Shown here: piece after piece, positions 22,864 to 33,574 of the stretch
Position numbering within the stretch: position 1 is the stretch's first letter
How the letters are laid out: every line of letters starts with the position of its first letter
Assembly (NCBI RefSeq): GCF_000218685.1
Contig: NW_006763292.1
Location: 2,495,909-2,559,908 of the forward strand
Reading direction: 5' to 3'
From: Serpula lacrymans var. lacrymans S7.9
Lineage: Eukaryota > Basidiomycota > Agaricomycetes > Boletales > Serpulaceae
DNA length: 64,000 nucleotides
Notes under the pieces: generated by a model
Told to the model about the DNA's origin: nothing
What the model saw: only the letters and a program-made list of their open reading frames with translations
Databases searched by the model: none
Program-made: the position numbers and the translations under genes

Positions 22864-23275
22864 ATAGCTTATCGAGCTACCTTCATCAACGCGACAAAGT
22901 AGACTCATCTCAGTAGAGGATACTTACGCGGTACACTAGAATGGGACAATTTTCTCTACTATGGAACCACATCATTAAGCTACAAATTTAGCGTGACGAT
23001 ATCAATGATTTTATGATTTTATGTGTAGACATAGTAGACGGATGTACTTGTACCAAATATCACGCATGTTTCGTTTGCCAGCATAAGCGCGTGGCTAGGT
23101 TAGAGATCGAAGAGGTTTTGTACTGAACTGCAGAATGTCAACGATGCATTTTCTCCAACAAGATACAATGCATATATGCACATGCCAAATCGTACAACTA
23201 ATAGTATACGTACAAATCTATGCACATCTGAACCACGAAAATAAAACTGATGAACGTGACAAATCCAAATATGGA
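22864..23275. other. Convergent intergenic region, MCM10 and RasGEF 3' ends
   Basis: 412 bp holding the 3' UTRs of two convergent genes. Nothing else was seen. Confidence 0.5.
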
Positions 23276-26200
23276 CTAATAGAATGTATCTCGCTCTGGA
23301 TACATTCCAAAAGCACGTTGCAGGGTATCGGGCTCCAAGCCACGCAATTTGAGGCACTTCTGGAAGAGCTTCTTATCAATCGGATGCTGAATCCGGCTTG
23401 CCAGATGCTGTCCGGCCACAAGGTCCTTGATCACACCAGCTATAAGACGCTGTTTGTGGACGTTAATAAGAGGCTCGAGCTGCATGGAGGGGGGTAAAGG
23501 TGTCAGTGAATCGAAAACATCGGGATGAGCTGGAGAGTCAAAATTGGCGGTGTGTGGATCAAGGCCAACGACATCGTGTGGCGCCGTAGGATCAATCAAA
23601 TCGGGTAGTCTACTGTAGCGATATAATTGAGATAGATAGACGCCTAATACAAGATTGTCAGAAGATTCGAGGAGAGTGAAACAAAACTCACCAATAAACG
23701 GGATACAAGCCGTGGGCGTCTTACTGTCCGATGTTGCCTTGCTTTTTGACGACTGACCATCAGTTGCGCTCCCGCTAACAACAGATGAGGTATGTGAACT
23801 GATATTCATTGGCTTTGCATCAATCATGGCGGAAATAGCTTCATGCATGGCCTTGAAGTAATCCGCAGAAGTAGTAAATTGCGTTAGTTTGTTCAACATC
23901 TGCGTCTCCCAGATTCCAACCCGATTCCAATGACGATGCATGGCTCTGGTAGCCCACTCACTCCGCAGACCAGCGAGTATAGCAACCAGGGTGTTGAAAT
24001 TACTCAGGACATACGCTTTCTGTATTGATGTCAAGAAAGGAATTCAGAAATGATACAAGAGGACTTACAAATGCGATCCGAATAAATTTGCCGACCAAAA
24101 CTCCTCGGTCGTTCGGGTGAGTTAGCACAATTTCAGAGGTGGTGAAATTGGCAATAAGATTGAAACGAGCGCGCACTGCTCCAAGAGCACTTGTTTTGTG
24201 GACCCAGCGAGATTCCGCTTTCCATCTCGCTCTATCCTTTAAGTATTGTGCCCAGTCCAACACGTTCACCTCTTGACACGACTTCCAATCCTCCAAGATT
24301 AACTCTTCAGCTTTGACACCTAGGAAAAGCTCTCGATCGATTATCGAAAAATGCTGTACCAAAACTTCAGCACGGAAATTCAGGATCCACGACTTGTGAA
24401 GGCTCCGTGCGCTGGAAGCCAAGATTTTGGATGATGGAGATGTCATCGTAGCCACGCTAGATGAGTTGATGGGGTGGGAGGGAGAACCATGTGACGTCGA
24501 AGGCCTGGAAGGTACTCGGCTTTGCAAAATTTCAAGAGGCACCGCATCTTCAGGAGCAGGTTTAGCATCAGATACACGGTGGGGGGATGTAGGATCTGCT
24601 GCACGCATCGGAGAAGGACTGGGTGGTACTGTATCTTCAGGATCCCCAAGAGGAGAAGTAGGCGCTGGGACAGCAGGCGCGATATTGGCATTGGAGTTAG
24701 CAATGGGTGCCAAGGAGGTTAGAGTAGCTACAGAACTCAGATAACTTTCAGTATTTCGGGAACCAGGGCTTTGCACGGTCGTCGCCACATCGCCCTCGGA
24801 ATCACCATTCCAAATTGTCGAACCTGTTTCATGCTGGTCAATCTCAAAATCTTCATCATCTTCATCTTCGTCGTCGTCATCGAAAAATCGTGGCCGCTCA
24901 TTTCCATAGTCCCCGGCAGCCAAACGCTCCTGCATGGTACGCACCCAGCCATCGACTTTCATAGCTTTCTCTTTTCTCTTCTGAGGATTGATTTGACCTT
25001 CAAGTCGCTTCAAAGCATCTCCAACATCTCCGACTTCCTCGTCATCACTCAGCGAATCTACCAAGGCATTCACCTGCCACTGCTGGATATTGGACCCTAA
25101 CCCAGCCCCTACAGAGACCGACGACAGAGCTGAGCTTTCAGAAGTGACTGAGTCGTGTGACCTAAAACCCATCGAAGATACGCTGCTTATAGATCGCCGT
25201 ACAAATTCGAAATCACGACGTAGAGGCAGCTTTCGAAGTACCTTACGAAGACCAGGCGCAGGAGGCCGATCTTCTTGAACATCAGATGATGTATCTGACA
25301 ATTCTAGTTCGTCGATCGAAACGACTTCAAATTGCCAGGGCGGTTGCTCTTGCACTTGGGCGACAAAAGGGTTAACTTTGGACCTTGAAGACAGGATAGA
25401 ACCGAAAGAATCGGTCGAATGCGACCACAAAGAAGAGCGTGCTGCGGATGCTGATGACTCTGGTCTAGGGAGTTCCTTTACCGACGCGATCTCGGTAGTA
25501 CTGACGGTACCAGCATTGTCCTCCTCCGTTACCTCTGTAACCGAACGTAGATGTTGCGAAGGAGCGTGCTCTGACTTGGTATCTCCGGCCTCAGGGTCAT
25601 ATGGTTCTGCGAGCGTCGAATCGGTAGATACCGATCGCTCCTCTGGCTTCGGATTGGAAGAGGGTGGATCCCCTTTGTAGACATTCGTGCTGGGCGCATT
25701 CACCGGGGTTGCTGGAGATGGCGGTTCTATCATTCTGAGATACTGTTCTACTCCACCCCGCACGGTTAGAAGGTCTCCGGTAGCATTTAACTCAAGGTCA
25801 AATGCGGAAACATTGGCAGGCACGGCTAAAGCAGTTTGCACAGTCGGCCGTGAGTTCAACACTCGTTTCCAACGCCCCAATCGTCCTATAGTCTTCACAA
25901 AGGCCCTGGAGAGGACATTGTGGGAAAGAGGCGTAGGCGGTGCGTTCTGCACAAGCTGAGGATCCGGAGTTGGAGCAGAAGTTGATGATGTCGCACGGCT
26001 CTGCTGGAGAATATTGACTTGAAGAGGTTGGTGCAAGATCGCCGCAGATGCCGAGCTAACAGCTAAAGGACGAGGTGGCGACATTTGTCCTCCAAAAGAA
26101 TAAGGATTGACAGAGTCGCCCTGGAAAACAGATGATGGCCCAGGAGCCGAAGTATCATCCGGGACAAAATCAAGGTCGACGTCGGAATCCTCGTCTTCGT

Positions 26201-28555
26201 CCTTGGAGATCGCCTGGGCAAATTTTTCCCCTAAAACATGCGTACGAGTCGGCTTGGCATTTCCGCTAATCGATAGACTCCTGGATACAGAACTCCTGCG
26301 CCTGCGCGTATGTGCCTCTTTGCAGTCTTTCGCGACTTTGATCAGTTTGCGAACTATGCTCTAATGCGAGGGTCAGGATTCTACGAAGACGGGGTCACTC
26401 ACGATGCGCGACTTACCAGAGCACCCTGGTGTTTCTTCAATATGGGATCTCGGACCAAAGCGTTGAGCCAGTCCGCGAGAAGCAGCCGTAGCTCACGGTT
26501 TGGCAAGAAATCCACCACGAAGAATGTTAATAGCCAATACCGAATGGCAACAAACGTCCGCACGCGAACAATCCTTCGCACGTCTTCGTATTGCTTTGAT
26601 GAATGAGAACTCAGTGCCCAATGAAATCGGCATATGAGTAGGTGACACAAGTCAACCGCACTGATATAAGTGCGATAGGTCAAGAAAAAGTTCAGTAGTT
26701 CCTCGTAGTTCAATTCACTGGTCAGTTGTGCAATCCAGCGCTCAATCGTAGCTGCCAAAAGAGCCCTTTTGGTGTTTTCTCCCGATGAAATCCGCACACT
26801 CGGTGGTTCGGGTGCCATGGAAGACCTTCCTGCCCTTGTACCACGCCGCGATGCAGATAGCACTGGAGAAGAGAGGCCGGTCCGACTATCATGAGATACT
26901 GAGTGATCATCGCCATCTATGTCCTTGTGCATTTCACCCCACAGCACAAAACGGGGATCATCACGGGGTGCTGCGCTGTCATCGGCGCGGAGTGATAATT
27001 TAATTGTAGTCTCGCCTGATTCAGGAAAAAGTCTGTCCAGAAGTGGCAATCCTCGGTACGACTGCAGAACATCGAAAACTTCGGTAGAATACTGCGAGTG
27101 CATGCTGGTCTCTGGGAGCGGTATTAAATCTGGCTCAGGATGCTCTGCTTCATTCATCAGAGGAGACACGGCCAACCGCGGTGGGCCGCCTGGCGATGAA
27201 GAACGGCCGGGCCCATCAAAATCGACGGTCAAATCCGGACTTTTTTCCCTACGTGTTGTGTCACCTGCACGAGCGGTCAGTCCAGATTCGAAAGACTGCA
27301 TCTCCCGCAAGGCGTGAGGCATCGGTAAATATTCTGGCGTCTGGCGTCTCATGGGCGAATCGAACGAGATGCCAGTTCCAAAAGGATGCGATATGAAAGG
27401 TGCAGATGATCCCTCATCGTACGGGTTGTACGACCCGTCTCCCGAAGATAGGCTTGGGGACTCTAATACGGAACTCGACGTGTAAGGCGACGGAGGAACC
27501 GAACTTCCGTGCCAGTTCATAACGTCCGCAAAGATGTCCCCGGAGGGATGTTTCGGCATATCCACAATAGTGGGCGGCAATCGCGGCATATCAGCTCCTG
27601 TGACGCTGTGCGAGTGTGTTCGACCTGTCACGGGCGCCTGGCCCTGTTTCCCTCCCATGGTATTGGATGTTGATGCAGAGCCCGTCGCCAGCCCAAACAT
27701 ATCTGGGATTGACCGTGTCTTTCTCAATTTCCGAGGTGTGTTACTCAGAGTACCGGGGTTTTGTTCGAGTTCTGTAAGTGGACGGACGGGTTGTGGGACG
27801 CCACCATTCTTTAACTTGCCTTGGGAGAGTAAAGTATGGACGCTCATCCGTGAACGACGTTTGGGGCGATCTTGCTGTGTTGTCGGCGGCGCAACTTTTG
27901 CGACTCGATTGGATACCTCTGCTGCAGAAGCGGCTGGAGCGGAGAGATCACGATGACTATGATAGAAACCGAGATTGAGCGTATTAGGACGCCAAGAATT
28001 GGGGGTTAGGCACTCACCCCACACGATACATCTGCTTTCCATGCTGATTTACAAAAGCCGTGATTGCATATGGGGACCGCACGTCTCGTCCAACACCGAG
28101 GTGTTGATCGTAGCGTCTCTTCAGCTCCCTCGCGGCTAGGCCAGAAGATGTCTCCACAAAACTCCCATCGGCTTGGGGTTAGAGGAAAGGGTTATTTATG
28201 AAAGTCGGGACCGTAAGAGATTGATATACTTACGAGCTATTGATATGTCTGCGGTAGCAATTTCTGGGGGCAGTTCGTTAAGGCCGTGCCACTCATTTTC
28301 TGCGCCTGGAATAGCACTGGAGAACGCGAAGGAAGACTGCGAGCTGTTCGTGGAAGACGCGAGTATGGGAACTAGAAGTTGGCCATGATGTGGCTCGTTT
28401 GTAGGGACCGAGTTGGAAGAAGATGGTAATGCGTTTGGAGTATGCTGGTCGTCGTCCGAGAATTTGGGCGGGATGGCAAGAGAAGTAACTGGATGGGTGA
28501 CTACGGGTGTTGTTGGGCAGGATTCTTGCTCGTTTCCGGCTGTCATGTCAGGCAT
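23276..28555 (-). CDS. Large Ras-family guanine nucleotide exchange factor (Lte1/Cdc25 type)
   Basis: Activates a small Ras-type GTPase by GDP release. Of roughly 1,600 residues, the N-terminal third is Ser/Pro-rich and disordered. A RasGEF N-terminal module follows around 26,420-26,790 (TIERWIAQLTSELNYEELLNFF..., then DLCHLLICRFHW). A long acidic and Ser-rich linker (for example DDDDEDEDDEDFEID near 24,870) leads to the C-terminal catalytic RasGEF domain, from LVQHFSIIDRELFLGV through WVHKTSALGAVRARFNLIANF and RAMHRHWNRVGIWE to CIPFIGVYLSQLYRYSRLPD. The ATG 28555 starts the first long frame, and at least five introns are needed. The split of N- and C-terminal modules by a long linker resembles Lte1, the mitotic-exit regulator, but I cannot separate this from other Cdc25-type GEFs. 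The end LQRAFGMYPERDTFY precedes the stop at 23276. Confidence 0.85.
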
Positions 28556-28865
28556 TGTGGAGGTATAAAATTCGTGAATTTGAAGGTCAAAAGGCAGAGA
28601 TGGCTGTTGACATTAGAGAGACATGGCGATGCTGGAGACGTTTTGCGGTGAGTTTTGATGATATTTGCGAGAGCAGAGATGCTGGAGAGATAATGAGCGC
28701 AGAAATGAAACGAAACCTGTTTTCTGCTTTGGTTTCTTGAGTACAAAGCGAGGGACAAAAGAGCCTGATCGAGTCCGGTTTCAAAGACATCCCCTCTCAC
28801 GTGGTCTTGGTCACGTGCCCCCACCCTTGCCTCGCATTTCCTTGACGCGTTTCCATCCCGAGACC
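28556..28865. promoter_or_regulatory. Divergent promoter of RasGEF and ASF1
   Basis: 310 bp between two divergent starts. It holds two CACGTG palindromes (28798-28803 and 28812-28817, 14 bp apart start to start) and an ACGCGT box (28845-28850) just 16 bp before the ASF1 ATG. CACGTG is the target of CBF1/USF-type bHLH proteins; ACGCGT suggests G1/S control. Sites are seen; use is inferred. Confidence 0.5.
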
Positions 28866-29622
28866 ATGTCTATCGTGACCATCAGAGTATGTTTCTTGCC
28901 TGTCCCAGTCGCCATGGCGCGTGTTCACTTTATCTGCACAGAACGTAGAGTTTCTTAACAACCCTGCGCGTTTCTCAGACTCGTATCAGTTTCGAGTCAC
29001 CTTCGAGTGCATTGCCACCCTCACAGATGGTACACATCTTTCATCTCTATGACTATGTCTGTCTAATCTTTTGATACCAGACCTCGAGTGGAAACTCATC
29101 TACGTCTCCTCGCCCGGGAACGAAGAACTGGATCAGGAGCTCGATGATTGTCTGGTCGGACCTGTCCCCGTCGGCGTCAACTCATTTGAGTTCGAGGGCT
29201 CGCCACCAGACCCATCCAAAATACCCACAGAAGACGTCCTGGGAGTCGCAGCTCTCATACTCACTGGCTCGTACAAGGACCAAGAATTCGTGCGAGTGGG
29301 ATACTACCAAAACACCGAGTACGATAATGAGGAGATGAAAGAAGCCCAGCCAAAACCAATAGTCTTCGAGCGCCTAGTCAGAGACATCAGCACAAAACCG
29401 CGAGTGACGAGATTTCAAATTAAATGGTATCTTTGTCTTTTTCACCATCGTTGCTTTGTCTCACTCATTGACTTGATCAGGGACGTCTCACCTCCCCAAC
29501 AATCCCAGTCAGCAGCAGCCGGTGCCTCCGCATCAGCTGCAGTTCCATCAGCAAACGACTTGGACACGATGGATGAAGATACCAGCCCTCTGGTGAAAGC
29601 TAACGGAACATTTGTATCGTGA
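28866..29622 (+). CDS. ASF1: Histone H3-H4 chaperone Asf1
   Basis: Binds the H3-H4 dimer during replication-coupled and replication-independent nucleosome assembly. The model starts MSIVTIR at 28866, then joins across an intron to NVEFLNNPARFSDSYQF, TFECIATLTDDLEWKL and YVSSPGNEELDQELDDCLVG, followed by VGVNSFEFEG and GVAALILTGSYKDQEFVRVGYY. These are the Asf1 core beta-sandwich motifs, including the conserved acidic and hydrophobic histone-contact surface. A final intron follows RFQIKW, and the tail is Ser/Ala/Gln-rich and acidic, ending at TGA 29620-29622. Total about 200 residues, normal for fungi. Three introns. The adjacent cell-cycle box fits S-phase expression. Confidence 0.96.
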
Positions 29623-29942
29623 AAATGTACATATCATCATCAGTCTGTTCGTTTTATCCTGCACCGCCTTTCTATTTGGGGTCTGTATCAGTTGCTTATC
29701 TTCGACCTTCTTGCTATTACATAGGGGAGGTTCATCCCAATTTGTTTTCCTACAGAATCTGTGACATGCGTAGTATAGTCCGCATGTTTCTTACCAACAC
29801 TTGTAATGAAACCCTTATACAATCGTCTATTATCGACACAACTCAAACAAACTCAACATAATCCTTGCGGGCTTCCAATACAATGAAGGCCTCGATATGA
29901 AGGATCAACCCTTTCAAAAACCTTTTGATCGAAATCACACAT
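29623..29942. other. Convergent intergenic region, ASF1 and UBP6 3' ends
   Basis: 320 bp of 3' UTR sequence from two convergent genes. Nothing else was recognised. Confidence 0.5.
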
Positions 29943-32296
29943 TTAAACTAGGGATTTGCTCTTGTAAAGCAGAACATAAGCCGAAGAATCTTCTCCTGTG
30001 ATCGGAAAGCATGCATCAGCATGCATCTCACAAGGCAGATGCGTATATGGTCATACCTCCACCGTCCAACGTTGTCAACTTTTCCTTCGGGAAGATCGAT
30101 ACCTTGTCGTCATCGAACTTGTACCAATCCTCGTCATCTTCGTCTATAAGCAGGGCTGGAGCGGCAGTTGAAGACGATGCACCATCAGATAGCTTCCGTG
30201 CTGAAGATCCGTGAAAAACGCTCTTCTTCACGAATCCAATGTAATGCCCAGCATCTGCAGCAGCGCCTTTGTGCGTTACGATGGCTACAAAGAAAAACAG
30301 GTTACCAACCCATCATAAATGGCATCCCCGGATAATACTCACCAACAAGATCATACAGCGCATTCACACTGCAGCCGTGATCAGCCTTCAAATCTGTGTC
30401 CACCAGCGCTTCAAGTTCTTTCAGCTCTCTCTCACGGTAGACAGCCTCGTCTAGCAGCTCTACTGATGATTCTACTGCCTTGCCTTTGTCGTCACCATCT
30501 GCAGCCGCTTCCTGAGCTGTCGTAGGTGCAGCATCGGTCATTTCTACATCGCCGTCTTTACCGTTCCCTGCTGATGAGCTGCCTCCCTGTGCGCCCTTGG
30601 TGCGCTTCCGCACTTTCCGTCTCTCGTCACGCTCTTTCTCAATCTCTTTCAAACGGCGGCTCACTGGTGTAATCTTGCTCTTGAGCTCGTCTGTTACAAG
30701 ATCTAGCGCGTCAAATTCGGTGGGGAATTTGACTTTACGCTGAAAAACAAAGATAGTTCGAGAATTAACATGATACTCCCTTCTGACAAAGTGTGCTCAC
30801 CATTATTTTGGCCTTCTTCCCGATGTCTCTTCTCCACGCAAACCTTACCATGTGCACAGTTAGGTAACTGGGCAAACGAGACAATCGAGATTTCTGGCTA
30901 TAAACTGCTTCTCGACCCAAGGACGGCGAGTTCTTTTCGACCTTCTGGTCGAGGGCCTACAAAGCAGCGTGGTTAGACAAAAAATATACAAACAAGTCTA
31001 GCCCCCGTACATTCATGATACCACTATGCATATAGTTAGTTGAAATAGAGATATTGCATTCAACCTTGAGAACCTTCTCTGTCGAAACTGAAGGTGCTTC
31101 ATCGGCGGCTTCGTCGCATTTCAACCTGATGGATCATGAGAAGAGAGTTCTCCTGAATAAATAGATATGATCGTACTCTCGTCGCATTTCTCCCATCATG
31201 AACTGCTCGACAAAATTCTTGCCCGCAGATGAACCAGATGGACTTGATATCCCAGGCACTACTTTTAAAGCGTTCGTTATTTGACCCCAACACTCCTCAG
31301 CATCTACCATGAAAATAAGTTATCTGATAAGTGAGGTAAACAAAAAAAACACGGACCCTGTTGAGCATACCCAGCCATGCCAGCCATAGGGCCTCCTTTG
31401 GACCTGTCTACCTCCGCAAATTGCGGTACTACCTGACGCAAAATAGTAAGGAAGTTCATTGGGGTAAAAGGTTCGGTCGTTCTAGACATATCGGTATATA
31501 AACTGCGCATTGCTTTTGGCAAAGAAGTTAATGTAGACCTAGATTTTACGTTGAAGACTTGGATTGCAAAGAAATTCAACACAAGATACTCACGCGCCGA
31601 GAGCAGTCTGGAGCTCTGGGATAGCACGCATGGCTTGGATAGTAGCATTCATGTAACATGTGTTACCCATACTATACAGCAGAAATATACCTCGTCAGTC
31701 GAAATTGCCACAAGGTTGACAAATAAACAAAGCTCACTTTCTGAGGCCAACAGGTTTGGCTAACTACAAAGATAGGTTTACAAGTGCGTTGCTCGATCAT
31801 GAAAATCTACTCACTGCTTCAGCTAATTCTGCGTCGTCCATGTCTAGTGAAGTGATTGTTAATCAGAAGTCTGTCTGTATTTGAAGAAGTCAGAAGTCTG
31901 CATACCTTCCAAGAAGACAATAGGCTTTGACGGTGGTTTTGGGAGTTCGCCAGCCGCACCGATCACCATGAACGTCTGCCCCTGGATAAAACGTAGTTAA
32001 TGACAAATTTACAGACTTCGAAAGAGCTAAACCGTGAACACTAACTGCTTTGGGGCCAACCTTCTTCCAATCTGTATCGTCCTAACGAGATAGTTGCGGT
32101 CATTAATCTTCGAAGAGACATTATGGTCATTACTAACTTTCAGGACGCCACCTTTAATCATAACTTTCATTCTGTCTGGAGGTACACCAGTGACCTGATA
32201 TACCGCATCCTTGAAGATAGATGCTGGTAGATCGGGGTCTAGCTGGAGATCGTGTACTTTTCCAGCATGTTTGATGTGCACTTCAAAAGGGGCCAT
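29943..32296 (-). CDS. UBP6: Proteasome-associated deubiquitinase Ubp6/USP14
   Basis: Trims ubiquitin from substrates docked at the 26S proteasome. The N-terminus (MAPFEVHIKHAGKVHDLQL...) is the ubiquitin-like domain that binds the proteasome base. The catalytic domain has the cysteine box GNTCYMNATIQAMRAIP (about 31,620-31,675), then MNFLTILRQVVPQFAE, DAEECW, a KVEKNSPSLGREA linker, YLTVHMVRFAWRRD, and the histidine box GAAADAGHYIGFV followed by DEDDEDWYKFDDDKVS. The last exon gives EDSSAYVLLYK and the TAA at 29943-29945. A charged insert (about 30,420-30,650, ending SRRLKEIEKERDERRK read from the N side) is common in fungal orthologues. The catalytic Cys and His are present. Around a dozen short introns; total roughly 560 residues. 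Divergent from the BAP31-like gene. Confidence 0.93.
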
Positions 32297-32434
32297 TGCT
32301 GTGATGTCTAAAGGATGAGAGCAATGCTTAGTGTTTGTACTGTAAATTGGCTGACTGTCCTGGATCAAAAGCAGATCTCGTACTCTGACGCGTCGTGCTT
32401 ATCCGATGGGAAAAAGTTACATAATCCATGGCTG

Positions 32435-32442
32435 TGACGTCA
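32435..32442. promoter_or_regulatory. CRE palindrome TGACGTCA
   Basis: Exact eight-base palindrome midway between UBP6 and the BAP31-like start. Expected about once per 65 kb by chance, so one occurrence in the window is not remarkable except for its central promoter position. Confidence 0.45.
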
Positions 32443-32531
32443 CGCACCTTGAGGTGCAAATGCTGGTCGAACACGTCGTTGACACCGGAAATCCTCAAAT
32501 CACTGCGGACCCAAAACACGATACGAGCTCA

Positions 32532-32539
32532 TATATAAA
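32532..32539 (+). promoter_or_regulatory. TATA box of the BAP31-like gene
   Basis: TATATAAA, 58 bp upstream of the ATG at 32597, in the correct orientation. Confidence 0.5.
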
Positions 32540-32596
32540 GTACACCAACGCCACCCTCAATAACATCCCCTTTCTTTCTCTCAATTCTCCAGCAAC

Positions 32597-33574
32597 ATGA
32601 CGATATAGTAAGAACGTCGAACTTGAGGGGCTGGACACTAATGTCATCTAATTCTATTAGTTACTCGCTTACCTTCATGCTGCTTGCAGCAGAGGTCAGT
32701 AACCATCTCGAGGTCTCTCTTAACGTATATTGATCTTTGGTTTGGATTTCACTCTAGATGGTCACATTTTGTCTGCTCGTTTCGCCAATTCCTTATACAA
32801 TTCGCAGAAAGCTATTCCGTTTTCTCTCTGAAAGTCCCACTGTGGCCAAAGTGGCTTATGCATTGAAGATATCTTTTATGTACGTATGTGCAGCATGGTC
32901 TTCTTTCATCACCTCATCCTCTCCTAGTTTCGTCGGGATCTTGTTTGTTGATGCCGTTCAGCGCATGTTCCGTGTCACTGCCGAATCTGAAATGGTGAAG
33001 TCCGGTGGCCAAGGCATGCAAGACGTCAGGACAGAGACAAATTTCGCTGCTCGAAAGTTCTAGTACGTGTTATTTGCAAGTTGTCACCTTAACATCGTTG
33101 ACATCGTGCTCGTTGGGACGTATTAGCGCCCAGAGAAATACTTACCTCACTGGATTCTGTCTCTTCCTGTCCCTTGTTCTTACTCGCACATTCTACATAC
33201 TTTTGGACCTTATCCACACACAAGAGCAATACGCCAAGCTCAAGAAAGAGGTATATCATCCCTCCCACATCCTCTTTGTCTAGAAAATTCAACGCATTCT
33301 CTGACCAGACCGCAAGTAACTCCCGTGAAACGCTCGCTTCAGGAGATCAAACTAAAAAAGTCGAAGAACTCCAAAAGAAGTTGGCTGCCAGCGAAGCACA
33401 ACAACGCGATTTTGGTGATTAGTACTTGCACCATCTCTTACGCAACGAGGCTAACAGTCTCAATATTAAGATACGCTCAAGAAGCAAGCTTCCCAACAAG
33501 CCGCCGAGTTTGACAGGTTGGCAAGCAAGTACAACGAGGCTACTGGTGCCTCGTCCAACAAAAAGTCAGACTAG
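32597..33574 (+). CDS. BAP31/Yet3-like endoplasmic reticulum membrane protein
   Basis: ER membrane protein of the B-cell receptor-associated 31 family (yeast Yet1-Yet3), involved in export and quality control of membrane cargo. Six or so short exons give MTIYYSLTFMLLAAEMVTFC (first membrane segment), the signature VSPIPYTIRRKLFRFL, a second membrane segment reading FVGILFVDAVQRMFRV, a loop with ETNFAARKFYAQRNTYL, and a third segment (TGFCLFLSLVLTRTFYILLD). A cytosolic coiled coil follows (TKKVEELQKKLAASEAQQ ... FDRLASKYNEATG), ending in the ER-retention-like KKSD at TAG 33572-33574. About 210 residues, as in fungal relatives. The first exon has only 11 bases, fixed by phase with the acceptor before TTACTCG. 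Confidence 0.9.

Larger units (their letters stand above)
32297..32596. promoter_or_regulatory. Divergent promoter of UBP6 and the BAP31-like gene
   Basis: 300 bp between two divergent ATGs. It contains the perfect palindrome TGACGTCA at 32435-32442 (a CRE, recognised by ATF/CREB-type bZIP factors) and a TATATAAA box at 32532-32539, 58 bp before the BAP31-like ATG. Both neighbours act in protein quality control, so shared stress regulation is possible but unproven. Confidence 0.55.

Noticed and set aside
26107..28740. Many plus-strand frames across the RasGEF gene
   Set aside because: Antisense shadows of long minus-strand exons with strong domain evidence.
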